The translations under genes and the position numbers were made by a program. Below, piece after piece: positions 9,121-18,068 of a DNA stretch of 64,000 nt (positions are counted from its first letter, which is position 1; every line of letters starts with the position of its first letter). The notes under the pieces were generated by a model. The model worked only from the letters and a program-made list of their open reading frames with translations. It was not told where the DNA came from and did not search any database. Source of the stretch: Oligoflexus tunisiensis (GTDB lineage: Bacteria > Bdellovibrionota_B > Oligoflexia > Oligoflexales > Oligoflexaceae); the NCBI RefSeq assembly GCF_001748245.1, contig NZ_BDFO01000001.1, positions 5,435,778 through 5,499,777 of the forward strand. The letters run 5' to 3'.

Positions 9121-9675
9121 ATGTGCTGGCCGGTCCTGCAGCTTCCACATCTGCTTGATCGGCCTTTGTGTTCCCTTATTTTAGCAGTTTTTCCTGCGCT
9201 CTTTTGCACTTTTCCGGCGCAAGCGGACCAGGTCTTCAGCCTGGCCGTAGGGGCGATCGAGGAAGGGGACGAACGCTATCGTCCGGAATGGATTGCCCGT
9301 TCTCTGATCAACGGCCGCATCTATACCGAGCTGCACTATTACGGCCGAATTCAAGGTCGTGTACGGCAGGCCACCCAGATGCTGACCTTTGCGTATAATT
9401 ATCCGATGCTCAAGAGCAAGTACATCGCCGCGCGGGTCGGGCTTGCCTTGTCGCGTGATGAAGCTGTGATTCGCAGTGCGGACCCTGAACTCCCCACCCG
9501 GAGTCACGAGGCTTATAATTTTGGGGCCTATTTTGGTTTGGGGGTGATGTCCACCTCAAAGCTCGCCATCTCCCTGGATTGGAATAATGCGCAATTTTTT
9601 GCGGGCTCCTCCGGAATTCTGCTGGCCACGGCCCGCAAACAAAGTCTGAGCTTGGGGGTGGGATGGCGCATTTAA
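9121..9675 (+). CDS. Small exported outer-membrane-like protein
   Basis: The ATG at 9121 is preferred because it opens a hydrophobic signal peptide ending in FPAQA; the ribosome site is weak and an ATG at 9088 is possible. The mature part, about 150 residues, has amphipathic beta strands (FGAYFGLGVMSTSKLAIS, SLSLGVGWRI) and ends in an aromatic/hydrophobic strand, typical of a small barrel. I do not recognise the family. It overlaps the next gene by 13 nt, and that gene overlaps the metalloprotease gene, so the three form one unit. Confidence 0.6.
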   Translation: MCWPVLQLPHLLDRPLCSLILAVFPALFCTFPAQADQVFSLAVGAIEEGDERYRPEWIARSLINGRIYTELHYYGRIQGRVRQATQMLTFAYNYPMLKSKYIAARVGLALSRDEAVIRSADPELPTRSHEAYNFGAYFGLGVMSTSKLAISLDWNNAQFFAGSSGILLATARKQSLSLGVGWRI

Positions 9676-10100
9676 GGCTAATTTTCCTGGGTTTACTGCT
9701 CGTCCCCGAGCTGCTTTATGCCGGCGGCATTGCCTTGCGCTTTGGTCCTCCTGCAGTGGGCAGTGGTGGTCCGAATCCGGTGTCCATTCCTCCGGCGGGG
9801 CGTGACATGGGTCTATCGTATGTGACCGATAAAGGCACCGAATATAATCTTGCGATCACCGGGTTTTCCGTGGCTTCACGGCAAAAAACCAAATGGGGTG
9901 GTTACAGCAGTCTTGGTGCCGGCATTGCTTTCAGCACGAATGGTGGTGGCGTGGGACCATACGGTGGATTTGGAATTGAGCTGGGTTGTGGCGGTTGGGT
10001 GGGCTGTTTTTCTGCGGAATTCACCCAGGCTTTGGGCTTTGGTTTCGGCGGGCTTGCCAGTCCAACCGCATTGCGTGTGGGGATTATGAAATGGTTCTGA
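9663..10100 (+). CDS. Glycine-rich exported protein, probable barrel
   Basis: 145 residues with a clear signal peptide (LIFLGLLLVPELLYA). The mature part is glycine-rich with alternating strands (GGYSSLGAGIAFSTNGGG, YGGFGIELGCGG) and a C-terminal strand ending in Phe (LRVGIMKWF), as in small outer-membrane barrels. Two Cys near residue 110-116 could pair. It lies between and overlaps a similar protein and a matrixin, so it may help export or anchor that enzyme; this is inference from position only. Confidence 0.6.
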   Translation: MAHLRLIFLGLLLVPELLYAGGIALRFGPPAVGSGGPNPVSIPPAGRDMGLSYVTDKGTEYNLAITGFSVASRQKTKWGGYSSLGAGIAFSTNGGGVGPYGGFGIELGCGGWVGCFSAEFTQALGFGFGGLASPTALRVGIMKWF

Positions 10101-10837
10101 TTTTCATTTTGGCGATACTGTTCAGCAGTACCGACCTGCAGGCCTTTGTTTTGCTCTCCGGTCCCACCGAAGCCCGGATGGATGTTACGGAAGAAAATCC
10201 GCGCATTGTTTTCGAACTCAGTCTGAATCCACCGTCCATCAAGGAAAAAGACGAATTCCTCGATGGTGCCTATGCAGACCTGAGTGATGAAGACTTCTGG
10301 TTGACGCTTGTTCAACTCGCCATCAGGCCCTGGAATGATGTCGCCGATTCCTATCTTGAAATGGATGTCGCCTTCTCAGATTATGCGACTTTGGACAAGG
10401 AGGATCGCATCTTCTCGATCGTGGTCGGCAAAACCAATCTCACTACCTCCGCCTACGCCGCGCCAGGCATCGAAGGAAAAACCATCGTTGACTGCGACAT
10501 CGCCGTTTCCGAACGCGGTGCCACCGCCCGGTCCCTCGCCTTTACCCTGATGCATGAAATTGGTCACTGCCTCGGACTCGGCCATAATCACAGCGACTAC
10601 TCGGCGGTTATGGGCTACGCCCGCACCGACCGTTCCCTCAACCTCGGTCTGGATGACGAGGCGGGGCTCATCTACCTGTATCCCCTATCCACCATCGGCG
10701 AACCCCAGGAACTCGCGGGTTGCGGCGTCATCAGCGGCTCCACCCCAAACAGCACCACCCTCGCCCTCGTCCTTCTCACGCCCATTTGCCTACCCTTAAC
10801 CCGTCGGCTTCGCGAAAAATTCAAACCCAGGGCTTGA
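10091..10837 (+). CDS. Secreted matrixin-type zinc metalloprotease with a C-terminal sorting-like tail
   Basis: The ATG at 10091 overlaps the end of the previous gene by 10 nt and opens a signal peptide (MVLIFILAILFSSTDLQA). The product is 248 residues. The zinc site HEIGHCLGLGH (HExxHxxGxxH) and the following Met-turn (AVMGYA) define a metzincin of the matrixin group, which cleaves extracellular proteins. The C-terminus has a Gly-Cys-Gly, a hydrophobic helix (TTLALVLLTPICLPL) and a basic end (TRRLREKFKPRA). This tripartite plan resembles Cys-containing surface-sorting tags such as MYXO-CTERM. No separate propeptide Cys switch was recognised. Confidence 0.8.
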   Translation: MVLIFILAILFSSTDLQAFVLLSGPTEARMDVTEENPRIVFELSLNPPSIKEKDEFLDGAYADLSDEDFWLTLVQLAIRPWNDVADSYLEMDVAFSDYATLDKEDRIFSIVVGKTNLTTSAYAAPGIEGKTIVDCDIAVSERGATARSLAFTLMHEIGHCLGLGHNHSDYSAVMGYARTDRSLNLGLDDEAGLIYLYPLSTIGEPQELAGCGVISGSTPNSTTLALVLLTPICLPLTRRLREKFKPRA

Positions 10838-10880
10838 GCCCACACCCCTTCCTAAGTTACCTTAGGGCCCTGCATCGCGA

Positions 10881-10964
10881 GCCCTCGTGGTGGAATCGGT
10901 AGACACACAGGACTTAAAATCCTGCGACCGTAAGGTTGTACCAGTTCAAGTCTGGTCGGGGGCA
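10881..10964 (+). tRNA. tRNA-Leu (anticodon UAA)
   Basis: The 84-nt gene folds into a class II cloverleaf. The acceptor GCCCTCG pairs with CGGGGGC (one G-U), the anticodon stem CAGGA/TCCTG holds loop CTTAAAA with UAA at 10915-10917, there is a long variable arm, and the T arm is CCAGTTCAAGTCTGG. The discriminator is A and CCA is not encoded. It marks the left edge of an accessory stretch; a decayed copy lies at 20190-20265. Confidence 0.95.
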
Positions 10965-11013
10965 TTGACGACTGGAGAACAGCTCAATCCAATCAAAATT
11001 GTCGCCTACGATT

Positions 11014-11628
11014 TCAGGGGACAAATATGCCTCCATCTGCTCCTTCCGCTCGTCCTCCCCAAACCATAAATCTGTCTCCGATCCAAAGACCAGTGTGGGA
11101 CTGGCGATATGTCACGGCATTGTCATGGCTGATCGCAGTCCATGTGTCATCGGCAGGATCGTATAGGCCTCCGAGCGATAAATGAGAGTTGCCACCGAAT
11201 ATTATCATGGCGCTACCCGTCCAAATAGCAGAATGTGCGGCTCGGGCAGGAGGCCTTCCGGATTTTGAAAGCACCTGCCAACTGTCGGAAACTGGGTCAT
11301 AGGAATAGCCAACGTCATAGTAAATTGGATTATTCTGACCCACGCTGGAGTCGAAGACCCCACCCCAAACTATCATTCGAGTTCCCGTCCAAACCGCAGA
11401 ATGATGCCATCTTAACCATCCTGCCTGTTTTTTGCAGCAAGCCTGGATCAAGGTGTGCCCTACTGTATTGACAAGTCTTTGACAGCGATGAGCCGGTGTG
11501 GATGTTTTTTGGTTGCAGGTTTCATGAGTTCGACTCCATGCACCATTCGTGAGCTGATGGGTGTTCTTTGTCCATTGCATCCATAAGAGGCAGCTGACAA
11601 TGGAACTTTGGCATTTGTTGGATAGCAT
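11014..11628 (-). pseudogene. Truncated Kelch-like repeat gene fragment
   Basis: The frame contains at least three Kelch-type blades, with repeated RxxHSAVWTGTRMIVWGG and ARAAHSAIWTGSAMIIFGG units and YDPxSDSW motifs. Kelch propellers bind ligands or form extracellular scaffolds. The first 70 residues do not match the repeat pattern, there is no signal peptide, and the frame stops abruptly after GGIFVP 50 nt from the tRNA. Both ends therefore look damaged. It is best read as the remnant of a larger secreted Kelch protein. Confidence 0.6.
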
Positions 11629-11641
11629 TCCGAAAAAAATG

Positions 11642-12061
11642 TCAGCCGTGCTCGTCGCGATAGTGTGTGGAAGCCGTGCATTTCATGGGCTGCTCGATCC
11701 CATTGTAGCTGACAACCGCTGACGCCTCCTCCCTGTTTACTTGAATGAAGCCCTCCTCCGATTCACAGCGCCCGTTTCCCATGTCCTGCATCTCTGATCC
11801 TGCTTGTTCTTCATCCACTGGCACATATGTGCAGCGCAAGATGGAAAGAATTCCAGGCTCATAGGGGATTTCCTTCCCCCAGCATTTTCCTGCTCCCCTG
11901 CATTCATTTTCTGAATGGCGTGAACCGCTCATGTCGGCGTGGAATGCCATTCCATCGACTTCTGCATTACAAATAAGGTGTGAATCAACAATAAACGAGG
12001 TTTCAGGGCCGCACGAGAGTGCCAGAAGGAGAACTGATGCCAAACCCTTGAGTCGATACAC
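11642..12061 (-). CDS. Small cysteine-rich lipoprotein
   Basis: 139 residues. The GTG start at 12061 has a GGGGG about 7 nt upstream. There is a lipoprotein signal (VLLLALSC, Cys17) and about six further Cys, suggesting disulphides. The family is unknown. It lies just upstream of the Kelch fragment on the same strand. Confidence 0.6.
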   Translation of the reverse strand: MYRLKGLASVLLLALSCGPETSFIVDSHLICNAEVDGMAFHADMSGSRHSENECRGAGKCWGKEIPYEPGILSILRCTYVPVDEEQAGSEMQDMGNGRCESEEGFIQVNREEASAVVSYNGIEQPMKCTASTHYRDEHG

Positions 12062-12114
12062 GGAGCGCCCCCTTTGATGACCTTATCGGAGGCGACGTCC
12101 GCAATATGACAGGC

Positions 12115-12132
12115 AATAGCAATCCTGCTATT
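12115..12132. other. Perfect 7-bp inverted repeat in a divergent promoter region
   Basis: AATAGCA-ATCC-TGCTATT. It lies 54 nt upstream of the minus-strand lipoprotein and 214 nt upstream of the plus-strand one at 12346. It is not followed by a T tract, so it is more likely an operator or a leader hairpin than a terminator. Confidence 0.35.
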
Positions 12133-12345
12133 CAGTAATGTTTTCAACGAAAGTAACCGTCTTCAGGCCTGCAAAAATTCAAGCGAACACTGGTGCCTGC
12201 GGCTGTCCAGGTTGAATTTCGAAACCAGCTTAATATCTCTTTAATTCTCCACCCTTGCCACCCGGTTAAGATTTTTTATGTTCATGACAAAGGGCCTGTG
12301 ACCGATCCCAGCATTAAGAACAATTTCGGGCGAGATAATCCTTAC

Positions 12346-13260
12346 ATGCCGGCCTCAACCCTTAATCCAGAACACCATTCCCCAGGAGTCTGGCCAGTCC
12401 TGTGTTTTGCCCTGCTCATGATCCTGAATTTAAGCTGTGGCTTCAAGCGAATCGGTCCGCACTACTTTGACAGGAAATGCCATCGCGATCTGCCCGGAAT
12501 CTGGGAGGGAGAAAACTGCCCCAAGAGTGAGGCCGCTACGCAAGGAGAAGGCTCCGAAGAAGGAGAAGAAGGCACGGATACCCCTTGTGACCTCGCGATC
12601 AACCCCTCCCTTTGTATCAGAGACGGAATCGAAGCTTCGGTCTGGCGGTCAGAGGCTCGCGAGGCGAACATCGCCTTCAACTATGATCTAAGCTATCAGA
12701 GCTACTACGAATTCCATGCCAATGGCAGCTACACGCATTATTTCATCTTCACCCATCCGTTCCTATCGAAGCGCTATTACGAGAAACGCCAGGGGATGAT
12801 CGGACTCCTGAAGAACGACGTGATCGATTCCATCTTCTGGGCGTACACCCTGGATTTTACCCTCGAGTCTTCAAGCTGCGATGGTCATGCCACGCCCTCG
12901 CTCTTCAACGTGTTCGATAGCTCCAATAAATCCCATATAGGAAGGAGTGAGCAGCAGCTCAGCTTCAGATTCCCGGATATCGATTTCGAGGTTGAGATTC
13001 AGAGTTTCAGTGACTTGATAGCAGCTTTCGTGTTGAATTTCTATGAGCCCGCTTTCGAAGTTCTCTTCGCCCCACTCACTCCCAACTACTGGAAGGAAAT
13101 TATCACTGGACCCCATTACTGGGATGAACAGACAACGGCCGACCTCGCCAGCACCCTGACGTCAGCCGAGGAACTCTGCTTTTCCGAAGACGGCTTTCAG
13201 AGCCTGGTGCCCAAACTCAGTATACCTGTCGAAGTTCAGCTCATACTCCTCTCCCAGTAA
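12346..13260 (+). CDS. Hypothetical lipoprotein
   Basis: The ATG at 12346 is preferred because it places a lipoprotein signal (ALLMILNLSC) at the N-terminus; the frame extends upstream to 12193 without one. The ribosome site is weak. The product is about 304 residues. An acidic low-complexity stretch (EGSEEGEEGTD) follows the lipid anchor, then an aromatic-rich globular domain (NYDLSYQSYYEFHANGSY). No family was recognised and no catalytic motif was seen. Confidence 0.6.
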   Translation: MPASTLNPEHHSPGVWPVLCFALLMILNLSCGFKRIGPHYFDRKCHRDLPGIWEGENCPKSEAATQGEGSEEGEEGTDTPCDLAINPSLCIRDGIEASVWRSEAREANIAFNYDLSYQSYYEFHANGSYTHYFIFTHPFLSKRYYEKRQGMIGLLKNDVIDSIFWAYTLDFTLESSSCDGHATPSLFNVFDSSNKSHIGRSEQQLSFRFPDIDFEVEIQSFSDLIAAFVLNFYEPAFEVLFAPLTPNYWKEIITGPHYWDEQTTADLASTLTSAEELCFSEDGFQSLVPKLSIPVEVQLILLSQ

Positions 13261-13366
13261 ACCACAAGTTGGACGCCGCCTATCTGGAAATCATGCGATC
13301 GATCAGTGAAATTCATCCGCTTTTTTTGTTATGATGGTATCTCATCAAGCAGGAGCCTAACGCTTT

Positions 13367-14653
13367 ATGAGATTCAACTGGTCGACCATATTTCGATGGG
13401 TTTTCCTCTGGTCCGGATGCCTGGCAACCAGACTGCCAGCCGGCGTCTTTGAATTCCTGGGACAATCAACCTCAAACTCATCAGATACCACCTACAGACG
13501 GACCACCAAACCCAGTGCCGACAGCTTCACAGCCGTGACGGAAAAGAGCTCGCGCACCACCAGGAGCACCAGCGACTTCAGCTACGATCTGACAACCCAT
13601 CCGACCGCTGAATCAAGCACAGCGACATCCGAATCCACGACTAAAATGACCGTTCAGACCGCCAGGTCCACAACCAAAGTATCCCGGGTCACCCACGAAA
13701 GCTCCACCAAACCTATGAGCGAGGTGACAACGCGTGTGACTCATTCCACTGTAGGGTCAACAAAGGATTCCTCACAAACCACCTATGAGCTCACGACCGA
13801 ACCGACAGTACGGTCTTCGACCGAGGGAACAAAGTTCACCAACCGCCTCACAACCAGGCCCCTGTCCGAGCTGACCACGACTTTGACCGACGTCACACAT
13901 CGCTCGACAAACTATACCTGGCAACAGACGACCGCCCCGAGTTCGCGCTTGACGGGAGAAAGCACGACCTACGTCACAGACCTTACTCAGAAAAGCCAGC
14001 AACTGACGACGGATTACACAACCGAGCCAACCGCACAGCTCACCACCCGAGCCTCCAGGCTCACGAAGCAAACGACAGACTTGGTGAACGCGACCTATGA
14101 ATATACATATAAAACAACTTCCAAGCCCACCTCCGAAGTGTCGACTCAGGTCTCCCGAGCTACCACGCAGCCGACAACGGACGCATTGCAAGCGACCGCT
14201 GAATCCGCGACCAAGGCCAGTCAGGCCACGCACCGCTCCTCCACCAAGCCGACAGGAGAGTTCACAACGCATATGACCGAAGGGACTTCGGACGTCTCCG
14301 ATTATACTTTGAAGGGCACCTTAAACACGACTGTGACCGCTGCCGCCAGTGTCACCAGGACCACAGGTTCAGTCGGTGAAAGTACCCTCAATGGCAGCAA
14401 GGCGACTGATGACAGCACCGAGAAAACCACCCGCAAGACTTCAGGCGATACCTTCGCTGCGATGGATCCTGACCTGGCCCAGGATTTTATCAACCAGGCC
14501 TATGCCGCGAATGGACCTTTACTCGACTACATGAGCCAGGTCCTGGGTGTCGATCGATCCCGATTGATCGCAATCATCAAGGCCAATGTACCGGAAAAAC
14601 CCACCAGACCTCAGCTGGCCTCAATTATGTCCTTTATTCTGCCCCATCTCTAA
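13367..14653 (+). CDS. Secreted Thr/Ser-rich repeat protein
   Basis: 428 residues. The N-terminus is a signal-like segment (FRWVFLWSGCLATRLPAG). From about residue 40 to 365 the protein is composed mainly of Thr and Ser, in imperfect repeats of about 30 residues centred on a TT(K/E/H)PTxExTT core (STKPMSEVTTRVT, TTEPTAQLTTRAS, STKPTGEFTTHMT). The C-terminal 70 residues are ordinary and helical (DLAQDFINQAYAANGPLLDY). The repeats could form an extended, possibly glycosylated stalk or a fibre. The next gene (DUF4105) starts 16 nt later, so they are probably co-transcribed. AGGAG lies about 11 nt before the ATG. Confidence 0.75.
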   Translation: MRFNWSTIFRWVFLWSGCLATRLPAGVFEFLGQSTSNSSDTTYRRTTKPSADSFTAVTEKSSRTTRSTSDFSYDLTTHPTAESSTATSESTTKMTVQTARSTTKVSRVTHESSTKPMSEVTTRVTHSTVGSTKDSSQTTYELTTEPTVRSSTEGTKFTNRLTTRPLSELTTTLTDVTHRSTNYTWQQTTAPSSRLTGESTTYVTDLTQKSQQLTTDYTTEPTAQLTTRASRLTKQTTDLVNATYEYTYKTTSKPTSEVSTQVSRATTQPTTDALQATAESATKASQATHRSSTKPTGEFTTHMTEGTSDVSDYTLKGTLNTTVTAAASVTRTTGSVGESTLNGSKATDDSTEKTTRKTSGDTFAAMDPDLAQDFINQAYAANGPLLDYMSQVLGVDRSRLIAIIKANVPEKPTRPQLASIMSFILPHL

Positions 14654-14669
14654 TGGATTCAGAGTTGCC

Positions 14670-17060
14670 ATGAAATCCCTGCATCTTTCTCTGACCTTGC
14701 TATTGTTCCTGCCTTTCACAGCATGGGGCCGGCCACTGCCATTATCTCTTCATGACTTCCGGCAGACCAGGGATGCCATGGACCTGGAGCCAGACTGCTC
14801 CGACCGATCTGAGCCGGAGGTCTGTACTTTAACATCCCTCCTTGAAAGCTATGACGAGTCTTATGGTTATAGCCAATCCGCAGAATGGAGACGCATCAGC
14901 GGCTGGCGTCTGAGGCAACTTGCAGGCGTCCCTATTCCCTTTTGGTGGACCTCCGATAACCGCGATCCCCGAGCCTTCGCCACAGCTGACGCCCTTTCCA
15001 GTCCTCATTCCGATTTCGTCGCTTTCGCCCTGGCTTATATTGCACCTGAAAGCGTCGCGGGTGCCATGAACTTGAAATGTCGTGCCCCGGACAAGTATGC
15101 CTTTTTTCAAAAGCTCTTTCCCGATTTCCGTTCCGCCCTTGACGACCGTCACTGCCCTTCGATCGACCAAGGGTTTCTGGATGATGTCGAGTTTCTTGAT
15201 CCCCTTAGCCATGAGGTCATTAACATTGGGCCAATCAACTATGATACAGTTGAAGGCTTTGAATTACTTTATGCAACCCCTGGAGTCCAGGATGCTTCGG
15301 AAGTCGCCGGTCATATTCTTCTGCGAATGCGGTTAAGAAACAATCCGCTGGCCCGTGAAATGGGTCTTGAAAATCCCCATGATATTGTTGTGGCATTTTT
15401 AGCCGATACGAGCGAGGAGCAAAAATCCCTTGAGGAAACCGCCAGGATGCGGCTGGATCCCTATCGTTGTGAAACTCAGGTCGATGGGAATGAAGCGCCG
15501 CGGCAGGACTTTCATCCCATCACGGCCGCCGTTCAGGCCCTTAAAGGCCTGGCGGGTGGTTATTTAACAGTCTTCGACCGAACGACTCTTTTTGCCACGA
15601 TCAGGCGTTACACCCTGGATGAGGATCGGACCCTCTTGCGCTATCGCCTGAAGCTTACCGAATTGCAGAAGCGATCTCTCCTCGACCGTCTCTTCCTCGC
15701 CAGGAAAAGCTACAAACAGGAATACTATTTTTTTGATCGCAACTGCGCTTCAGTTCTGGTCCAGATCATTGGGGAAGGGATTGGAGACGCGGAGGTGGCC
15801 AGCTTTTCGGCTGGGGTCATGCCACCGAATGCGTTGATTGCCATGCTGTCTCGCAGGAATCTGATCGAAGAGGTTCACCCTGGATTTTACAGTTACAAAT
15901 TGGAAGCCCAGGCTGCTCAGGAAGCGATCAAGAAACTTTATCAGGTCGCGCTGCGGCGGCCGGATCTGGTCTGGCCAACTGAGGCCGAACTTTTTGATGC
16001 CGCCGCTGCCGTCAGATCCCGGGCCTATTTCCATTTGGCTTTGATTGCCAAACATGATCCATCCCTGAGTGCCGCGATCAAACAGATTCTATTGCTGGCG
16101 CCCAAGGCCGAGCTCCATCATCTGGACAAGAAAACAGCCTGTCTGAACTATACGTCTCTTCCCACCGCCACAGCCCGCATGGCCCTTAAAAGTGAGCTGC
16201 TCGCATCCGCAGAGGCCTCAGTCGCAAGTTCCATTTGGCGAGCCGGCAGATCCCGGTCCCATCTTTCGAGCCTTGAGCATCCGGACCCGTCGGTTGGCAG
16301 TCCATCGGTTCGCCTGGCGTCCTTTTACTATGGCCTCGGGGTTTCCGACTCATCGCATACGCGTCCCCTGATGACGGCGGGCGGGAGCCTCTATGCCCAA
16401 AACATGGGATCCATGTCCCGTTATTCCATGCAAAGAGCCACTGCGGTACGGTTTCTGGCTGGCGAAGTGACGATCGATCCCTCGCGGCAGGATCAGATCG
16501 AGAGCTGGCGCCTGAGCGGTATCTCCCTGCGAAAATTCAAGGAACGCCTGCAAGGGGTGCCTCCGTTTCTCAGTCGTGACGGCAGCTATGGTTTTGGCCT
16601 GGCGGCTCTCGAAGCTCAAGGTGACCCGACGGCCATCGATAGTACGATCTTTGGCGGTGAGCTGCTTTTTAACCTGGCTTCATCCGAATACCATGATCAC
16701 TTTCTGCTGCTATCAACCGGATCCGGAATCGGGACGGTTTGGGAGGCGGACTCCGAGAGAACCTTGATGCAAAGCCGCGGGCGCGGTGGATTGTCATTCA
16801 GCTCAGGCCTTGAGGGCCTCTGGACTTTTGACCGGCGACGCCACTGGCAACTGCGCGGAGAGCTCGCTTACAAAAGGACTTTCCGCGACCAGCAGGCGAT
16901 CGACATCAGCACAGGTCGTATCGAAATCGTAGCCCGTCTCGGCCAGGGGAACGATCATGAGTGGCGGGCACGATTCATTTTTGATTCCAGGTGGCGCCGT
17001 TCTCAGAAGGTGAACCAGCGCGGCTCCTATCTACTGGCCTTGGACATCAATGACTGGTGA
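14670..17060 (+). CDS. DUF4105 domain protein, exported
   Basis: 796 residues from the ATG at 14670, which opens a signal peptide (SLHLSLTLLLFLPFTAWG). The middle contains the DUF4105 pattern: an ASEVAGHILLRMRL segment near 210 and YYFFDRNCASVLVQI near 355, with a conserved Asn-Cys. This family has a papain/NlpC-like Cys and is related to the N-terminal domain of Lnb, but its substrate is unknown. The last 250 residues look like beta strands and may be a barrel. The 3' end overlaps the convergent hydrolase gene by 34 nt. It pairs with the Thr-rich gene upstream. Confidence 0.75.
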   Translation: MKSLHLSLTLLLFLPFTAWGRPLPLSLHDFRQTRDAMDLEPDCSDRSEPEVCTLTSLLESYDESYGYSQSAEWRRISGWRLRQLAGVPIPFWWTSDNRDPRAFATADALSSPHSDFVAFALAYIAPESVAGAMNLKCRAPDKYAFFQKLFPDFRSALDDRHCPSIDQGFLDDVEFLDPLSHEVINIGPINYDTVEGFELLYATPGVQDASEVAGHILLRMRLRNNPLAREMGLENPHDIVVAFLADTSEEQKSLEETARMRLDPYRCETQVDGNEAPRQDFHPITAAVQALKGLAGGYLTVFDRTTLFATIRRYTLDEDRTLLRYRLKLTELQKRSLLDRLFLARKSYKQEYYFFDRNCASVLVQIIGEGIGDAEVASFSAGVMPPNALIAMLSRRNLIEEVHPGFYSYKLEAQAAQEAIKKLYQVALRRPDLVWPTEAELFDAAAAVRSRAYFHLALIAKHDPSLSAAIKQILLLAPKAELHHLDKKTACLNYTSLPTATARMALKSELLASAEASVASSIWRAGRSRSHLSSLEHPDPSVGSPSVRLASFYYGLGVSDSSHTRPLMTAGGSLYAQNMGSMSRYSMQRATAVRFLAGEVTIDPSRQDQIESWRLSGISLRKFKERLQGVPPFLSRDGSYGFGLAALEAQGDPTAIDSTIFGGELLFNLASSEYHDHFLLLSTGSGIGTVWEADSERTLMQSRGRGGLSFSSGLEGLWTFDRRRHWQLRGELAYKRTFRDQQAIDISTGRIEIVARLGQGNDHEWRARFIFDSRWRRSQKVNQRGSYLLALDINDW

Positions 17061-17905
17061 CGCTTGTTTGAAGCCTCCCGGAGAAACTGCAAAAGCTTTG
17101 TCCGGTAGGGGCTGTCCTCTCGGAGAAAGGCTTCTGTGTGACCACCTTGAGGAATCGTCCAGAATTCCTTGTCGGGTGATGTGGCCCTGGCAAAGAGTTT
17201 TTCCCCTTCAGCATAGGGAACAACCTCATCCTGATCCCCATGAATAAAGAGCAGTGGAATTCCAAGTTCCGCCACACTATCCATGGGCCGCCAGTCATCG
17301 GATACCAAAAAGGAAAGAGGCCACTGCAGAGGGCGTGTCGGCCAGATTTTTTTGAGACGTTCTGCCGCCATATCACGATAGGAGGCAAAGGAACTCTCTA
17401 CAATCAGCCCGCACAATCCTCGCGGCTGAACCAAAGCCAGGGAAGGAATGGCCACGGCTCCACCCAGGCTTTGTGCCAGAACAAAAATATCCTGATCGGC
17501 AAACTCAGGCTGCTTATCGACATAGCGCAGGACAGCCTTCCCATCGCGGATTAAACCCAGGCGGCTGGCCTGTCCTGGGGATCTCCCGTAGCCACGATAG
17601 TCAAAGGTGATAACGGTGTAACCACTTCGAACCAGCCAGGTAACGTAGGCCATATGTGAAGACATATTCTGCGCATTGCCATGGAAATGAATGACCAGGC
17701 CCTGGGATGGGTTCTGTGGCCGTATGGTCCAGCCGTGCAGAACCAGGCCGTCTTCCGTCGGGATGGCAATATCGCTGTAATTCAGTTTCTCAGCACGGGG
17801 GGTGCGATACTCCACAAAATCAGGCTGGTAAAAGGCACTGTTGCAACCGCATGCGAGCCATATCAGGATCACCCCCAACTTTCTTTTCTTCATACCGCCA
17901 GACAT
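17027..17905 (-). CDS. Alpha/beta hydrolase lipoprotein (BEM46/S33-like)
   Basis: 292 residues. GAGG lies just before the ATG at 17905; an ATG at 17893 is an alternative. The N-terminus is a lipoprotein-like signal (VILIWLACGC). The fold shows HFHGNAQN (oxyanion loop), a nucleophile elbow AQSLGG, HGDQDEVVP (catalytic Asp) and GGHTEAF (catalytic His). Relatives are esterases or peptidases of unknown substrate. The C-terminal end overlaps the DUF4105 gene on the other strand. Confidence 0.8.
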   Translation of the reverse strand: MSGGMKKRKLGVILIWLACGCNSAFYQPDFVEYRTPRAEKLNYSDIAIPTEDGLVLHGWTIRPQNPSQGLVIHFHGNAQNMSSHMAYVTWLVRSGYTVITFDYRGYGRSPGQASRLGLIRDGKAVLRYVDKQPEFADQDIFVLAQSLGGAVAIPSLALVQPRGLCGLIVESSFASYRDMAAERLKKIWPTRPLQWPLSFLVSDDWRPMDSVAELGIPLLFIHGDQDEVVPYAEGEKLFARATSPDKEFWTIPQGGHTEAFLREDSPYRTKLLQFLREASNKRHQSLMSKASR

Positions 17906-18068
17906 AAAGACCTCATCAGGAGTTTTGAAATACTCTTATTGCATGTCTCATAATTAAAGACCTAATGCTGACGACAAAGGACTGTGTTGTATGAATGACT
18001 TCACCAAGTCTTTTCTTTTCCTTATTTCGCACATGCGATCTTTCGTTGTCAGAAACAATTCTTCAACG

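Noticed and set aside
13367..14653. Possible CRISPR-like or tandem DNA repeat
   Set aside because: The repetition is at protein level and imperfect; no fixed-length DNA repeat with spacers is present.
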